DNA of 64,000 bases, from NCBI RefSeq assembly GCF_034259325.1, contig NZ_JAXIVS010000002.1, forward strand, positions 682,001 through 746,000, given 5' to 3'. The notes beneath the pieces were generated by a model. It was not told where the DNA came from. It saw only the letters and a list, made by a program, of their open reading frames with translations, and searched no databases. Of this stretch, positions 50,838 through 58,161 are shown piece by piece. The translations under genes and the position numbers were made by a program. How positions within the stretch are numbered: position 1 is the first letter of the stretch; each line of letters begins with the position of its first letter. The DNA is from Hyalangium ruber (lineage in GTDB: Bacteria; Myxococcota; Myxococcia; Myxococcales; Myxococcaceae).

Positions 50838-51377
50838 CTACCGGTTGAGCTTCGCCAGCTCGTTGCGGCAGATGTTGCAGGGATTCAGTTGCTTGCGGTC
50901 ACAGTCCAGGGGCGACTGGGCGAAGAACATCACGCAGCGCGGGTCCTCGCAGTAGGACAGCCCCAGCAGGTGTCCGGCCTGGTGTACGGCCTCCACCTGC
51001 ACGCGGCGGCGCAGCTGGTCCGCCTCCACCCCCTGACGCAGCCGGGCCACGCTCACCACGGCGCTCCGGGATTCGCGGTCCGCCTCACCGAGGACGAAGG
51101 CCGAGTCCGGCACGAACAGGTCCACGTCCGTCACGCCCAGGACCATGGAGTGCGCGGGCTCCATGAGCGTCACCAGCCGCCGCATGATGGCGTTGCTGTG
51201 GTACTGCGCGCGGCTCTTGTTGAAGGCGTAGTCGGGACGCTGCAGGGCCGTGCGGGATACCACCGCATGCACGCCCATGTGCGTGGCCAGCGGCTCCTCG
51301 AGCTCTTTCAACAGGGTGGGAGCCGGGCCTCCCACGGAGACCAGAAGCAGTTCCCTCTGCTGCGGCATCGGCCCCAC
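50838..51377 (-). CDS. Archaemetzincin homologue with HQxxH in place of HExxH
   Basis: A 179-residue protein of the archaemetzincin (AmzA) family. The signature region reads VHQAGHLLGLSYC, then EDPRCVMFF, with CNIC near the C-terminus, matching H-E-x-x-H-x-x-G-x3-C-x4-C-x-M and a late CxxC. The catalytic Glu after the first His is Gln133 (codon CAG). The zinc-ligand His residues (132, 136) and all four structural Cys are present. Glu-to-Gln should greatly reduce peptidase activity. Start ATG 51377 or 51368. It lies just downstream of tRNA-Gln. Confidence 0.82.
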   Translation of the reverse strand: MGPMPQQRELLLVSVGGPAPTLLKELEEPLATHMGVHAVVSRTALQRPDYAFNKSRAQYHSNAIMRRLVTLMEPAHSMVLGVTDVDLFVPDSAFVLGEADRESRSAVVSVARLRQGVEADQLRRRVQVEAVHQAGHLLGLSYCEDPRCVMFFAQSPLDCDRKQLNPCNICRNELAKLNR

Positions 51378-51428
51378 CGTCCTTTGCGCGCGTCACGAGC
51401 AGCGGCAGTACACCACCCGAGAGCGAGG

Positions 51429-51502
51429 TGGCTGGGGCGCAAGGATTCGAACCTTGATAATCAGATTCAAAGTCTGACGTCCTGCCATTAGACGACGCCC
51501 CA
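51429..51502 (-). tRNA. tRNA-Gln (anticodon TTG)
   Basis: On the minus strand the gene reads TGGGGCG at its 5' end and CGCCCCA at its 3' end, forming the acceptor stem. The anticodon arm is TCAGA-CTTTGAA-TCTGA (anticodon TTG) and the T-arm is CAAGG-TTCGAAT-CCTTG. Discriminator G and an encoded CCA follow. A TACAAT -10 element with a 17-base spacer to TTCCCG stands upstream. Confidence 0.93.
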
Positions 51503-51526
51503 GCAAGTTCGCGTGTCTGGCGGGAG

Positions 51527-51555
51527 ATTGTAGGCCATCCCCGCCGAGGCGGGAA
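51527..51555 (-). promoter_or_regulatory. Promoter of tRNA-Gln
   Basis: On the minus strand TTCCCG (51550-51555) and TACAAT (51527-51532) are 17 bases apart, placing the start of transcription about 18 bases before the tRNA. The -10 match is good; the -35 match is moderate, with GC-rich spacer. Confidence 0.55.
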
Positions 51556-51580
51556 CCTCTCTCGCACATCCGATCGACGG

Positions 51581-51608
51581 AAAAAGGGTGGGACACCTGA
51601 CCCCACCC
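51581..51608 (-). terminator. Rho-independent terminator after rtcB
   Basis: On the minus strand a perfect 7-base stem (GGGTGGG at 51602-51608 complement, CCCACCC from 51586-51592) with a 9-base loop is followed by TTTTT (complement of 51581-51585), about 140 bases after the rtcB stop codon. Confidence 0.75.
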
Positions 51609-51745
51609 CTCCGGGAGCGTTCACTGGGGCACACCCCCAGCCCCCGGGAGCGAGCAGGAGGGAGGCCCCTCCCACCCTTCCCGGGTCCTGCCTGGGACCT
51701 GGACCCTTCAGGTCTCCCTGGGAGCAAACCAGGGCCCGCGGGTGC

Positions 51746-52903
51746 TCAGCCCTTGAGCACGGCGATGGGCGTGAGTCGCAGCAGGGGGGTCACGAGGTCC
51801 TCCTCATCCTCGAGGACCTCGGCGATGTCGCGGTAGACGGCGGGGGCCTCCTCCACGAGGGAGCCCGCGCGCCCCACGTCGAACACCACGCGGCGCATGG
51901 CGTGCTCCAGCGCCGCCGGGCGGATGTGCTCTCGGGCCTCCTTTCGTGTCATGACGCGCCCCGCGCCATGCGAGCACGAGCGGAAGGCTCGGGGCTCGCC
52001 CTTCCCGGCGACGAGGTACGAGGCCGTCCCCATGCTGCCGGGGATGAGGCCCCGCTGCCCGGGCGCCAGCCCCACCGCCCCCTTGCGGTGAACGAGCAGC
52101 GTGCGGCCGAAGTGCGACTCGGCCGAGACGTGGTTGTGGTGGACGTCCACGCGCGAATCCAGGTCCGGCGCCTGCCCCAGTGCTTTGGTGAGCACCTCCA
52201 CCGCCCGGGCGGTGAGCGCCTCGCGGTTGGCTCGGGCGAAGCGGCACGCCTGCTCGGTGTCCGCGAGGCAGGCGACTCCTTCGGGTGTGTCCGTGCGCAG
52301 GCCTGGCAGCGAGCCCTCGCCATGGGTCTGCGCCACGCGGAGGTGGTGCCCGGCGATGGCGGCTCCCACGCCCCGAGAGCCCGTGTGGAGGAGCAGCCAG
52401 AGCGCTCCTCCCGCGTCACGGTCCAGTTCCAGGAAGTGGTTGCCACCGCCCAGTGTCCCGAGGTGCCTTGGGGCCAGCCGCTCCCACTCGCGCTGGAGGC
52501 GGTGGGTGGACAGGCTCGCGGCTTCGAGCTCGGGCGGTAACGGCACTCCCCGCCCTCGGTGTACCGCGTCGCCCACGGGCACTGCTCGCGCCAACTTGTC
52601 GAGGATGCGCGTCAACTCCGCTCGGCTCAACGAGGCCGCGGGGAACTCGAAGCGCAGCGCACTGACGCCACACCCCAGGTCCCCTCCGAGTGCGCCGGGG
52701 ATGATGTGGTGCTCGGTGGCGAAGACGGTGCCCACCGCGACACCCTCGGCCATGTGGACGTCTGGCATCGCGGCCACATGTTCGACGATGTAGGGCTGAC
52801 TGGCGATGTGCTGGAGTTGCTTCACCGCGCCCGCCGGCACCGCGCGGGCCCAGGCGAGGATGGGCAGTGCTCCCGGCGGGCTCTCGAGGACACGGGGCAT
52901 CAT
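51746..52903 (-). CDS. rtcB: RtcB-family RNA ligase
   Basis: A 385-residue RtcB. Signatures are MPDVHMAEGVAVGTVFAT, the metal site GGDLGCG (Asp75, Cys78), LGGGNHFLEL, the histidine-rich DVHHNHVSAE and the guanylylated His312 in SCSHGAGR. RtcB joins 2',3'-cyclic-phosphate or 3'-phosphate ends to 5'-OH ends in RNA repair and tRNA healing. This is the shorter bacterial form. No archease gene is seen. It overlaps an RbfA-like gene by four bases, so translation is coupled; it ends 140 bases before a terminator and 240 before tRNA-Gln. Confidence 0.92.
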   Translation of the reverse strand: MMPRVLESPPGALPILAWARAVPAGAVKQLQHIASQPYIVEHVAAMPDVHMAEGVAVGTVFATEHHIIPGALGGDLGCGVSALRFEFPAASLSRAELTRILDKLARAVPVGDAVHRGRGVPLPPELEAASLSTHRLQREWERLAPRHLGTLGGGNHFLELDRDAGGALWLLLHTGSRGVGAAIAGHHLRVAQTHGEGSLPGLRTDTPEGVACLADTEQACRFARANREALTARAVEVLTKALGQAPDLDSRVDVHHNHVSAESHFGRTLLVHRKGAVGLAPGQRGLIPGSMGTASYLVAGKGEPRAFRSCSHGAGRVMTRKEAREHIRPAALEHAMRRVVFDVGRAGSLVEEAPAVYRDIAEVLEDEEDLVTPLLRLTPIAVLKG

Positions 52904-53352
52904 GACTCACCCCCTTCCTCGTACTCCTCGCCCCAGGCGAGCTCTTCCTGGGACAGGTCCACGGGCTCACGCGACGCGACGCCCACGTAGACGAAGCGCA
53001 GGTGTGGCACTCGCTTGAGGTCCAGCCCGAGCGCGAGCTGGGAGCGGATGAAGCTGCTCGCGCGGGTGAGAGCCTCCTCCACGGGGGCGGGGCCTGCCTC
53101 GGCCTGCTCGGGTGGGAGGGTGAAGCCGATACGGACGTTGCGCCCGTCCGGTGACAGCTCGAGCGAAGTCACGGCGACACCGTCGAGCAACGGATCAGAG
53201 AGTTCTCCTCGGAAGAGGCGCGACACCTCCTGGAACAGGGTGGACTGCACGCGCAGGTGGCGCGCGGGAAGGGCTTCGAGTTCGGAAGACAGCGGGGAAG
53301 AACCCGCGCGCCGATGGGACGCGCGGCTACGGCGATGCTTGGAAGAAGTCAT
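52900..53352 (-). CDS. RbfA-like ribosome-binding protein
   Basis: A 150-residue protein. The central KH-like domain fits RbfA: RVQSTLFQEVSRLFRGELSDPLLDGVAVTSLELSPDG, then EALTRASSFIRSQLALGLDLKRVPHLRFVYVG. RbfA is a 30S maturation factor binding helix 1 of 16S rRNA. Unlike housekeeping rbfA, this copy is not near infB or truB and has a basic N-terminus (SSKHRRSRASHRRAG). It is coupled to rtcB by a four-base overlap, suggesting an RNA- or ribosome-repair role, by inference. Confidence 0.8.
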   Translation of the reverse strand: MTSSKHRRSRASHRRAGSSPLSSELEALPARHLRVQSTLFQEVSRLFRGELSDPLLDGVAVTSLELSPDGRNVRIGFTLPPEQAEAGPAPVEEALTRASSFIRSQLALGLDLKRVPHLRFVYVGVASREPVDLSQEELAWGEEYEEGGES

Positions 53353-53742
53353 GAGGACGAACGGTTCCCGTCAGGCCGCACGCGTCCCCGAGCGGCTCCG
53401 AGACGGAGCACGCGGGAGACACGTCGGCCGAGTCAGCAGACAGAACTCCGTGCTGGCGCCCGCACGCCGGAGGCGGCAGGCCCGTTCATCTCGACTTCAG
53501 CGAGGGAGCGGAGCGCGCCCGGTCAGGCGAGCGTCGGCGCGGAGTGACCCGAGATACCGTTGATGACAGTCCCCATGGCACACCTCCCGCCGCGCAGGGT
53601 GGAACGCGCGGACCGATGAGGGCAAGGTGACACCGCCTCCTGCCCGAGTCAACACAGCCCGGACGGCACGTTGCTCACCGCCTGACGGCGGGCGTGGGTT
53701 ACAACCGGGTTCCGAGCGTGGCTTCCGCCGCCCTCCATCCGA
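53353..53742. other. 390-base intergenic region, possible minus-strand leader
   Basis: No full gene is convincing here. It is the shared upstream region of the RbfA-like/RtcB operon (minus) and the GT87 gene (plus). On the minus strand it holds a 17-codon ORF with a strong ribosome binding site at 53523-53576, described separately. Longer frames across this stretch are Pro/Arg-rich shadows. Confidence 0.5.
53523..53576 (-). CDS. Candidate 17-residue leader peptide
   Basis: A minus-strand ORF of 17 codons (MGTVINGISGHSAPTLA) with GGGAGG seven bases before its ATG, lying 171 bases upstream of the RbfA-like gene. The good ribosome binding site in an otherwise gene-free stretch is the only evidence. 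It could be a leader peptide, a small protein or chance. Confidence 0.3.
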   Translation of the reverse strand: MGTVINGISGHSAPTLA

Positions 53743-54936
53743 ATGAGCACCTTCGACAGTTCCGCTCCCCAGCCACGCGCCCTGGCCTCCGGTCCCAAAT
53801 GGGCCTTTGGGGCGCTGCTGCTGGTACTTGCCGTGATGGCGGTGGTGCTGGGGCAGCACCCAAGGCGCGGCCTGGACTTCCGCGTCTACCTGCTCGCCGC
53901 CGAGCGCTTCCTGGCCGGGGCGGACCTCTACCTCGCCTCCGACGGCATCATGCCGTTCAAGTACGCGCCGCTCACAGCGCCGCTGTTCCTGCCCTTCACG
54001 CTGCTGCCCGCGCGCGTCGCGGCGGCGCTGTGGAACCTGGGCGCGGTGGTGGCCCTGGGCGCGGTGGCCTGGCTGACCTCACGCGCCGCGCCCGCTCCCG
54101 GAGAGCGCACACCCTGGCCCTGGGCGCCCGCACTCGCCACGCTGGCGCTGCTGCCCGCGCTTCACCTCGAGTTCTTCTACGCGCAGGTGGATGGGGTGAT
54201 GCTGCTCCTGCTGGCGCTCACGGCCGTAGGTGCCGAGCGTGGCAGGACGTGGGGGCCGGCTGCCGCCTTCGCCGTGGCCGTCCTGCTCAAGCCGCCCGCG
54301 GCGCTGCTGGGCCTCTTCCTCTTGATGCGCCGTCACTGGGGCGTGCTCGCCGCCAGCGTGGGGTTCGGCCTCGTGCTCACGCTGCCCTCTCTCGCGCGGT
54401 ATGGCCCCGAGGGGCTGCTCGCCCAGTTCCACGCGTGGCTGGAGACACTCGCGCGCACCACCCCGCCGTGGGCGCTCGGGCACAATCCCCAGGGACTGCC
54501 CACGCTGCTGCTCTCGCTGGTGCTGCCCTCCGACGCCATTCCCTCCGGCGCGGCGCTCAGCGGCGCGCAGGGGCTGGCGCTCCTGCTCTTCGTGGCCGCG
54601 GTGCTCTGGAGCCGACCGGGCCCCGTGGAGCTGTTCGCGCTGTGCTGCCTCGGGGTGACGCTGCTCTCTCCCCTGGCGTGGCGCGCGAACTTCGTCATGG
54701 CCTGGCCCCTGCTCCGTGTCGCGGCGGAAGAGCGGACCCGGGGAGGCCTCGCGCTGGTCGTCCTCGCGGGCCTGGTGGGCGTTCTCGCGTCGGACACTGT
54801 GCTCGGCGCGGAAGGGGCTCGACAGGTGCTGCTCTGGCGCCCCTACGCGCTCGTCTTCACCGCGCTGCTGCTGTGGACGGTGTGGCGGTCTCGCCGCACC
54901 GCCACTCCCATGCTCCCACGAAGCTTTCCGACCTGA
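53743..54936 (+). CDS. GT87-like mannosyltransferase (DUF2029)
   Basis: A 397-residue membrane protein with about 9-10 hydrophobic segments. The first loop carries LDFRVYLLAAERFLAGADLY, an acidic site typical of the GT-C fold, and FKYAPLTAPLFLPF follows. LEFFYAQVDGVMLLLLAL and LLSPLAWRANFVMAWPLLR are also typical of the DUF2029/GT87 family of polyprenyl-phosphate-dependent glycosyltransferases. The product could be a lipid-linked or cell-envelope glycan; exact substrate unknown. It ends four bases from the convergent AT-hook gene. Confidence 0.85.
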   Translation: MSTFDSSAPQPRALASGPKWAFGALLLVLAVMAVVLGQHPRRGLDFRVYLLAAERFLAGADLYLASDGIMPFKYAPLTAPLFLPFTLLPARVAAALWNLGAVVALGAVAWLTSRAAPAPGERTPWPWAPALATLALLPALHLEFFYAQVDGVMLLLLALTAVGAERGRTWGPAAAFAVAVLLKPPAALLGLFLLMRRHWGVLAASVGFGLVLTLPSLARYGPEGLLAQFHAWLETLARTTPPWALGHNPQGLPTLLLSLVLPSDAIPSGAALSGAQGLALLLFVAAVLWSRPGPVELFALCCLGVTLLSPLAWRANFVMAWPLLRVAAEERTRGGLALVVLAGLVGVLASDTVLGAEGARQVLLWRPYALVFTALLLWTVWRSRRTATPMLPRSFPT

Positions 54937-54940
54937 TCGC

Positions 54941-55459
54941 TCAGGCCGTGTGCAGCGTGCCGTTGGCGGACTCCGCCTCCACCGCGGCGATGACCTCGGG
55001 CGAGGCCCCCTCCGCGAACAGCGGCGCGCTGGTACGCGCCTTCGGCGGACGTCCCCGGCGGCGCGGCGAGTTCTCCTCCCCCTGGGCCGAGGGAGCCTCC
55101 AGCACCGGCGAGCTTCCTTCCGCGCGCGGCGCCTTGCGCATCGGCCTCGGCAGGCTGATCGCCTCCAGCTTCATGCTCAGCTCCGCGTCGTCCTCGGCGA
55201 AGATGCGCGCGTAGGACAGCGCGCGCTGCCCCTTCTGCAACAGCGCCTCCTGGCTCTCGTGCAGCGACTGGCGCGCCGCATCCAGCGCCGCCTGCGCACG
55301 CGCCACCGCCTCCGCCTTCTCCTTCACCCGCTCCGCCGCCTCCTCCAGCACGCCCCGGTCCATGTCCGGGAACTTCACCGTGGCCAGCTCCTGGCCAAAC
55401 AGCTTCAACAGGTCCTGCAGCGCGGGGGAGATGGGGTCATTTCCAGACGGATCGAACAT
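54941..55459 (-). CDS. Coiled-coil protein with an AT-hook-like motif
   Basis: A 172-residue protein. Residues about 35-85 form a coiled coil (RGVLEEAAERVKEKAEAVARAQAALDA continuing to ESQEALLQKGQRAL). A linker then leads to RRRGRPPKAR at about residue 130, the GRP core of an AT-hook that binds the minor groove of AT-rich DNA. In high-GC myxobacteria, AT-hook proteins such as CarD act in development; this one is a different protein. Function not known. Confidence 0.72.
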   Translation of the reverse strand: MFDPSGNDPISPALQDLLKLFGQELATVKFPDMDRGVLEEAAERVKEKAEAVARAQAALDAARQSLHESQEALLQKGQRALSYARIFAEDDAELSMKLEAISLPRPMRKAPRAEGSSPVLEAPSAQGEENSPRRRGRPPKARTSAPLFAEGASPEVIAAVEAESANGTLHTA

Positions 55460-55583
55460 GGCGAACCTCCGAGGTAGGGTCCACCATCTGCACAGATGTT
55501 CAGCCCCATTTCAAGAGGCTCGTTCCCGAGCCCGACAAATCGGCTCGGGAGCACTCGCCGCCGCCTGAGCCCAGCGGCGCGCC

Positions 55584-56684
55584 TCAGTCCACGCGCACCA
55601 CCGCCACCTCCTGCACCCCCGCCGCCGGATCCACATCCACCGTGAGGTAGTGCCGGCCCACGCCATCGAAGGTCTCTGGAATGGAACCTCCACCTCCGGA
55701 GATGTAGGCGGGGATGCCCGCGTTGGAGAACGCGTAATACGAATGCACGTGGCCATAGAGCGTCAGGTCCACTCCCGCCCGCGCCATCTTGCCCACGAGC
55801 GCGGCCGCCTCGTTGCGGCTGGAGAACGAGCCGTTGCGCACCCCGATGGGGTCCATCGGCGCGATGTGCATGCCCACCACATGCACCGCATTCCGCGACG
55901 CCTCCAACCAGCCGTCGAACTGCTCCTCCACCACCGGATCCACCGTGCCGTTGCCCGTGTCCAGCATCGTGAAGCGCACGCCCTGAAACACGAAGTGCTG
56001 GCTGCCACGCCCCACGAACTGGTGGTACGGCACGTCCAGCGTGAACGTCTCGTGGTTGCCCAGCGTGGCGTACAGCGGCACCCGCGAGGCCTCCAGCCGC
56101 GTCTGGAACTCCTCGAGCTGCTCACGGCTGCCCTGCTCGGTCAGGTCTCCCGAGAAGAAGATGAAGCGCAGCGAGGGGTCCTGGTTCATCCGCGCATAGA
56201 TGTCCCCCACGCGCGGCAGCGCTTCCTGCACGTCCGCCAGCGCGGCGAAGCGGAACGGCCTCGGCGTGTCCCAGTCCGGCGGCGCCACCGTCAGCCGCGC
56301 CTCGCTCCCGGGCCGCAGGCGCACCCGCCACGTCTTCACCGTCGGCACCAGCGAGGGCCCGTCCTCCACCTCCAGCGCCTCGCCGTCCGAGCCCGCCTCC
56401 GCCTTCAGCTCCGCGTCCGGCATGGCGTTGCGCACCACCAACGTCCACCACTCGGGCGCATCCGCCGCGGTCGTGGTGCGCATCCGGAACGCCGGTGCGT
56501 TGCCCCACAGCGTCAGCGCGCCGGACTCCACACCTCGCACCGCCGCCAGCCCGTCCTCCACCGTCACCGAGAGGCCACCACCCGAGGCGCGGCCGATCTC
56601 CAGATCCTTCAGGGCCCGTCCCTCCGCGGGCCGCACACAGCCCGACAGCGGCAACAGCGCCAACAGCACCCACGCGCGGCTCAC
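55584..56684 (-). CDS. Lipid-anchored metallophosphoesterase
   Basis: A 366-residue precursor with lipobox PLSGC. An N-terminal beta domain (residues 20-140) precedes the calcineurin-like domain: LADVQEA (DxQ in place of the usual DxH), FFSGDLTEQG, LYATLGNHETF, VVGMHIAPMD and LYGHVHSYY. The metal-binding GD, GNHE and GHxH motifs are intact; a DxQ first motif is known in some subfamilies. Substrate unknown. It overlaps the upstream outer-membrane-type protein gene by four bases, so they form an operon. Confidence 0.88.
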   Translation of the reverse strand: MSRAWVLLALLPLSGCVRPAEGRALKDLEIGRASGGGLSVTVEDGLAAVRGVESGALTLWGNAPAFRMRTTTAADAPEWWTLVVRNAMPDAELKAEAGSDGEALEVEDGPSLVPTVKTWRVRLRPGSEARLTVAPPDWDTPRPFRFAALADVQEALPRVGDIYARMNQDPSLRFIFFSGDLTEQGSREQLEEFQTRLEASRVPLYATLGNHETFTLDVPYHQFVGRGSQHFVFQGVRFTMLDTGNGTVDPVVEEQFDGWLEASRNAVHVVGMHIAPMDPIGVRNGSFSSRNEAAALVGKMARAGVDLTLYGHVHSYYAFSNAGIPAYISGGGGSIPETFDGVGRHYLTVDVDPAAGVQEVAVVRVD

Positions 56685-57907
56685 AGCTCACCTCCCAGCG
56701 CATACACCGCGGACAACCGCGCCACATAGGCCGAGCCCACCTGCATATCGGCGGACACGCCCCAGCGCTCGCTCAGCAACACCCGGCCCCGCAGGCCGAA
56801 GTGTCCGGGCACGCCCGCGCCCATCTTCAGGCCCCCCGCGTAGTCGTCCTTGCGGTGGTCGTAATAAAGGAGCGCCTCACCCCGCAGCGGCCCGCCGCGC
56901 CCCAGGTAGACGCCATAGCCAAAGGTGAACAGCAGCTGCTGGTGCAGCGCGTCCTCGGCGATGGGGCCGAAGAAGTGGTAGCTCTGGAACGTCACTCCCG
57001 CGCCCACCTCGGCGAACGAGCCCTCCAGCCGAGGGCTCAGCCGCGCCATGGCGTAGCGCCCGCGCAGGCCCACCTCGCCGCTGCCCGCCACGAAGCCCTC
57101 CGTCGGGAAGCGGTGGTAGATCATCCCCGCCTCCACATCCAGCGCCGTGCCGTCCGCCCCGCCTCGCGCGCTCTCGGGCTCGCCCAACAGCCGGTACGCG
57201 CCGCCCAGCCGCACCCGCGTGTTGCCCTCGCTCGGGTCCATGCGCACGGCGCCCTCCAGCCGCACCGAGGACAGGCGTGCGGTGGCCCCCAGCGCCAGGA
57301 AGTGGCGGTAGTCGAAGTTCGGATCGCTCACGTGCTGGTAGCCGAAGTCCAGCTCCAGCGGCGGCAGGCTCGAGGCGGCCACCCCCGGCGTGAAGGCGGG
57401 CGACACCGCCGAGTAGATGTTCGCCAGGGCGGAGATGGAGAAGGTGCTCGCCCCCGCCAGCGCCACCGCGTACAGCGGACCGATGACGCGGCGGGAAGCG
57501 CCGGTCAGGGCAATCGGCACCCCGCTCACCAGCAGCAGCCCCAGGCCCGTGCCCTCCAGGGCGAACAACCGCCCCGCCGTGCGCGTGTCCCCCGCCACCA
57601 GCGGCCCCATCCCGTGGAAGAGCAGCCCCGGAATCACCGAGGCCACCGCCGGCAACACCTCGAACGGAGGCCGCAGCGGGGTCAGCCCCAGCGAGTGCGG
57701 CGTGGGCTTTCCCACCGGGACATCCGGCGTCGCGGGCATCAGCGACACCTCGGAAGTCTTCTGGGGTACGTCGGAGGAGCCCAACGCCAGGTCTGGTTCT
57801 AAGAGCGAGGCCTGCGCCTCTTCCTGCGCCAGCCCCACACGGGGCACCAGGGCCACCACGAGCGCCATGCTCAGGGCGCGCGTCACGGAAATCAGCGGGT
57901 GTGCCAT
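56681..57907 (-). CDS. Secreted or outer-membrane hypothetical protein
   Basis: A 408-residue precursor with signal peptide (TRALSMALVVALVPRVGLA). A middle segment has two hydrophobic stretches (VAGDTRTAGRLFALEGTG, VIGPLYAVALAGASTFSIS). The C-terminal 220 residues alternate like beta-strands (LDVEAGMIYHRFPTEGFVAG, GLRGRYAMARLSPRLEGS, HQQLLFTFGYGVYLG) and end in a strand (VARLSAVYALGG), suggesting a barrel. Coupled to the downstream metallophosphoesterase; divergent from the large kinase. Family not recognised. Confidence 0.72.
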   Translation of the reverse strand: MAHPLISVTRALSMALVVALVPRVGLAQEEAQASLLEPDLALGSSDVPQKTSEVSLMPATPDVPVGKPTPHSLGLTPLRPPFEVLPAVASVIPGLLFHGMGPLVAGDTRTAGRLFALEGTGLGLLLVSGVPIALTGASRRVIGPLYAVALAGASTFSISALANIYSAVSPAFTPGVAASSLPPLELDFGYQHVSDPNFDYRHFLALGATARLSSVRLEGAVRMDPSEGNTRVRLGGAYRLLGEPESARGGADGTALDVEAGMIYHRFPTEGFVAGSGEVGLRGRYAMARLSPRLEGSFAEVGAGVTFQSYHFFGPIAEDALHQQLLFTFGYGVYLGRGGPLRGEALLYYDHRKDDYAGGLKMGAGVPGHFGLRGRVLLSERWGVSADMQVGSAYVARLSAVYALGGEL

Positions 57908-58161
57908 CAGCTTGCCTCGGTCCTCCCGGAAAGCCCCGGCCGTGGCTTCCCGCTCCCGGAGCCCGTCCGGTTGCTCGCGCTGGATAACGTCCTCCCAGCC
58001 AAGCGCCGCACGAACTCACATGAAGAAGTGTGAAGGGCTATGAGGAAGCAAACCCGGGGTTCGGGTCAACCTCGACCCGCTGGGTCGGCTGGAGGCCGGG
58101 CAACTTCCGGATTTCCAACAGAAATAGAGTATGCTCCCCGCGACCTACCCCTTCTGCGCCC

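Noticed and set aside
55584-56684. DxQ in place of DxH in the metallophosphoesterase as evidence of inactivity
   Set aside because: A Gln at this place is known in some calcineurin-like subfamilies and all other metal motifs are intact.
58030-58161. GTG at 58030 as the start of the large kinase
   Set aside because: The extra 44 codons have low coding character (AGA, ATA-like and GTA codons in a row), and the family normally starts just before the FGKYVLL strand.
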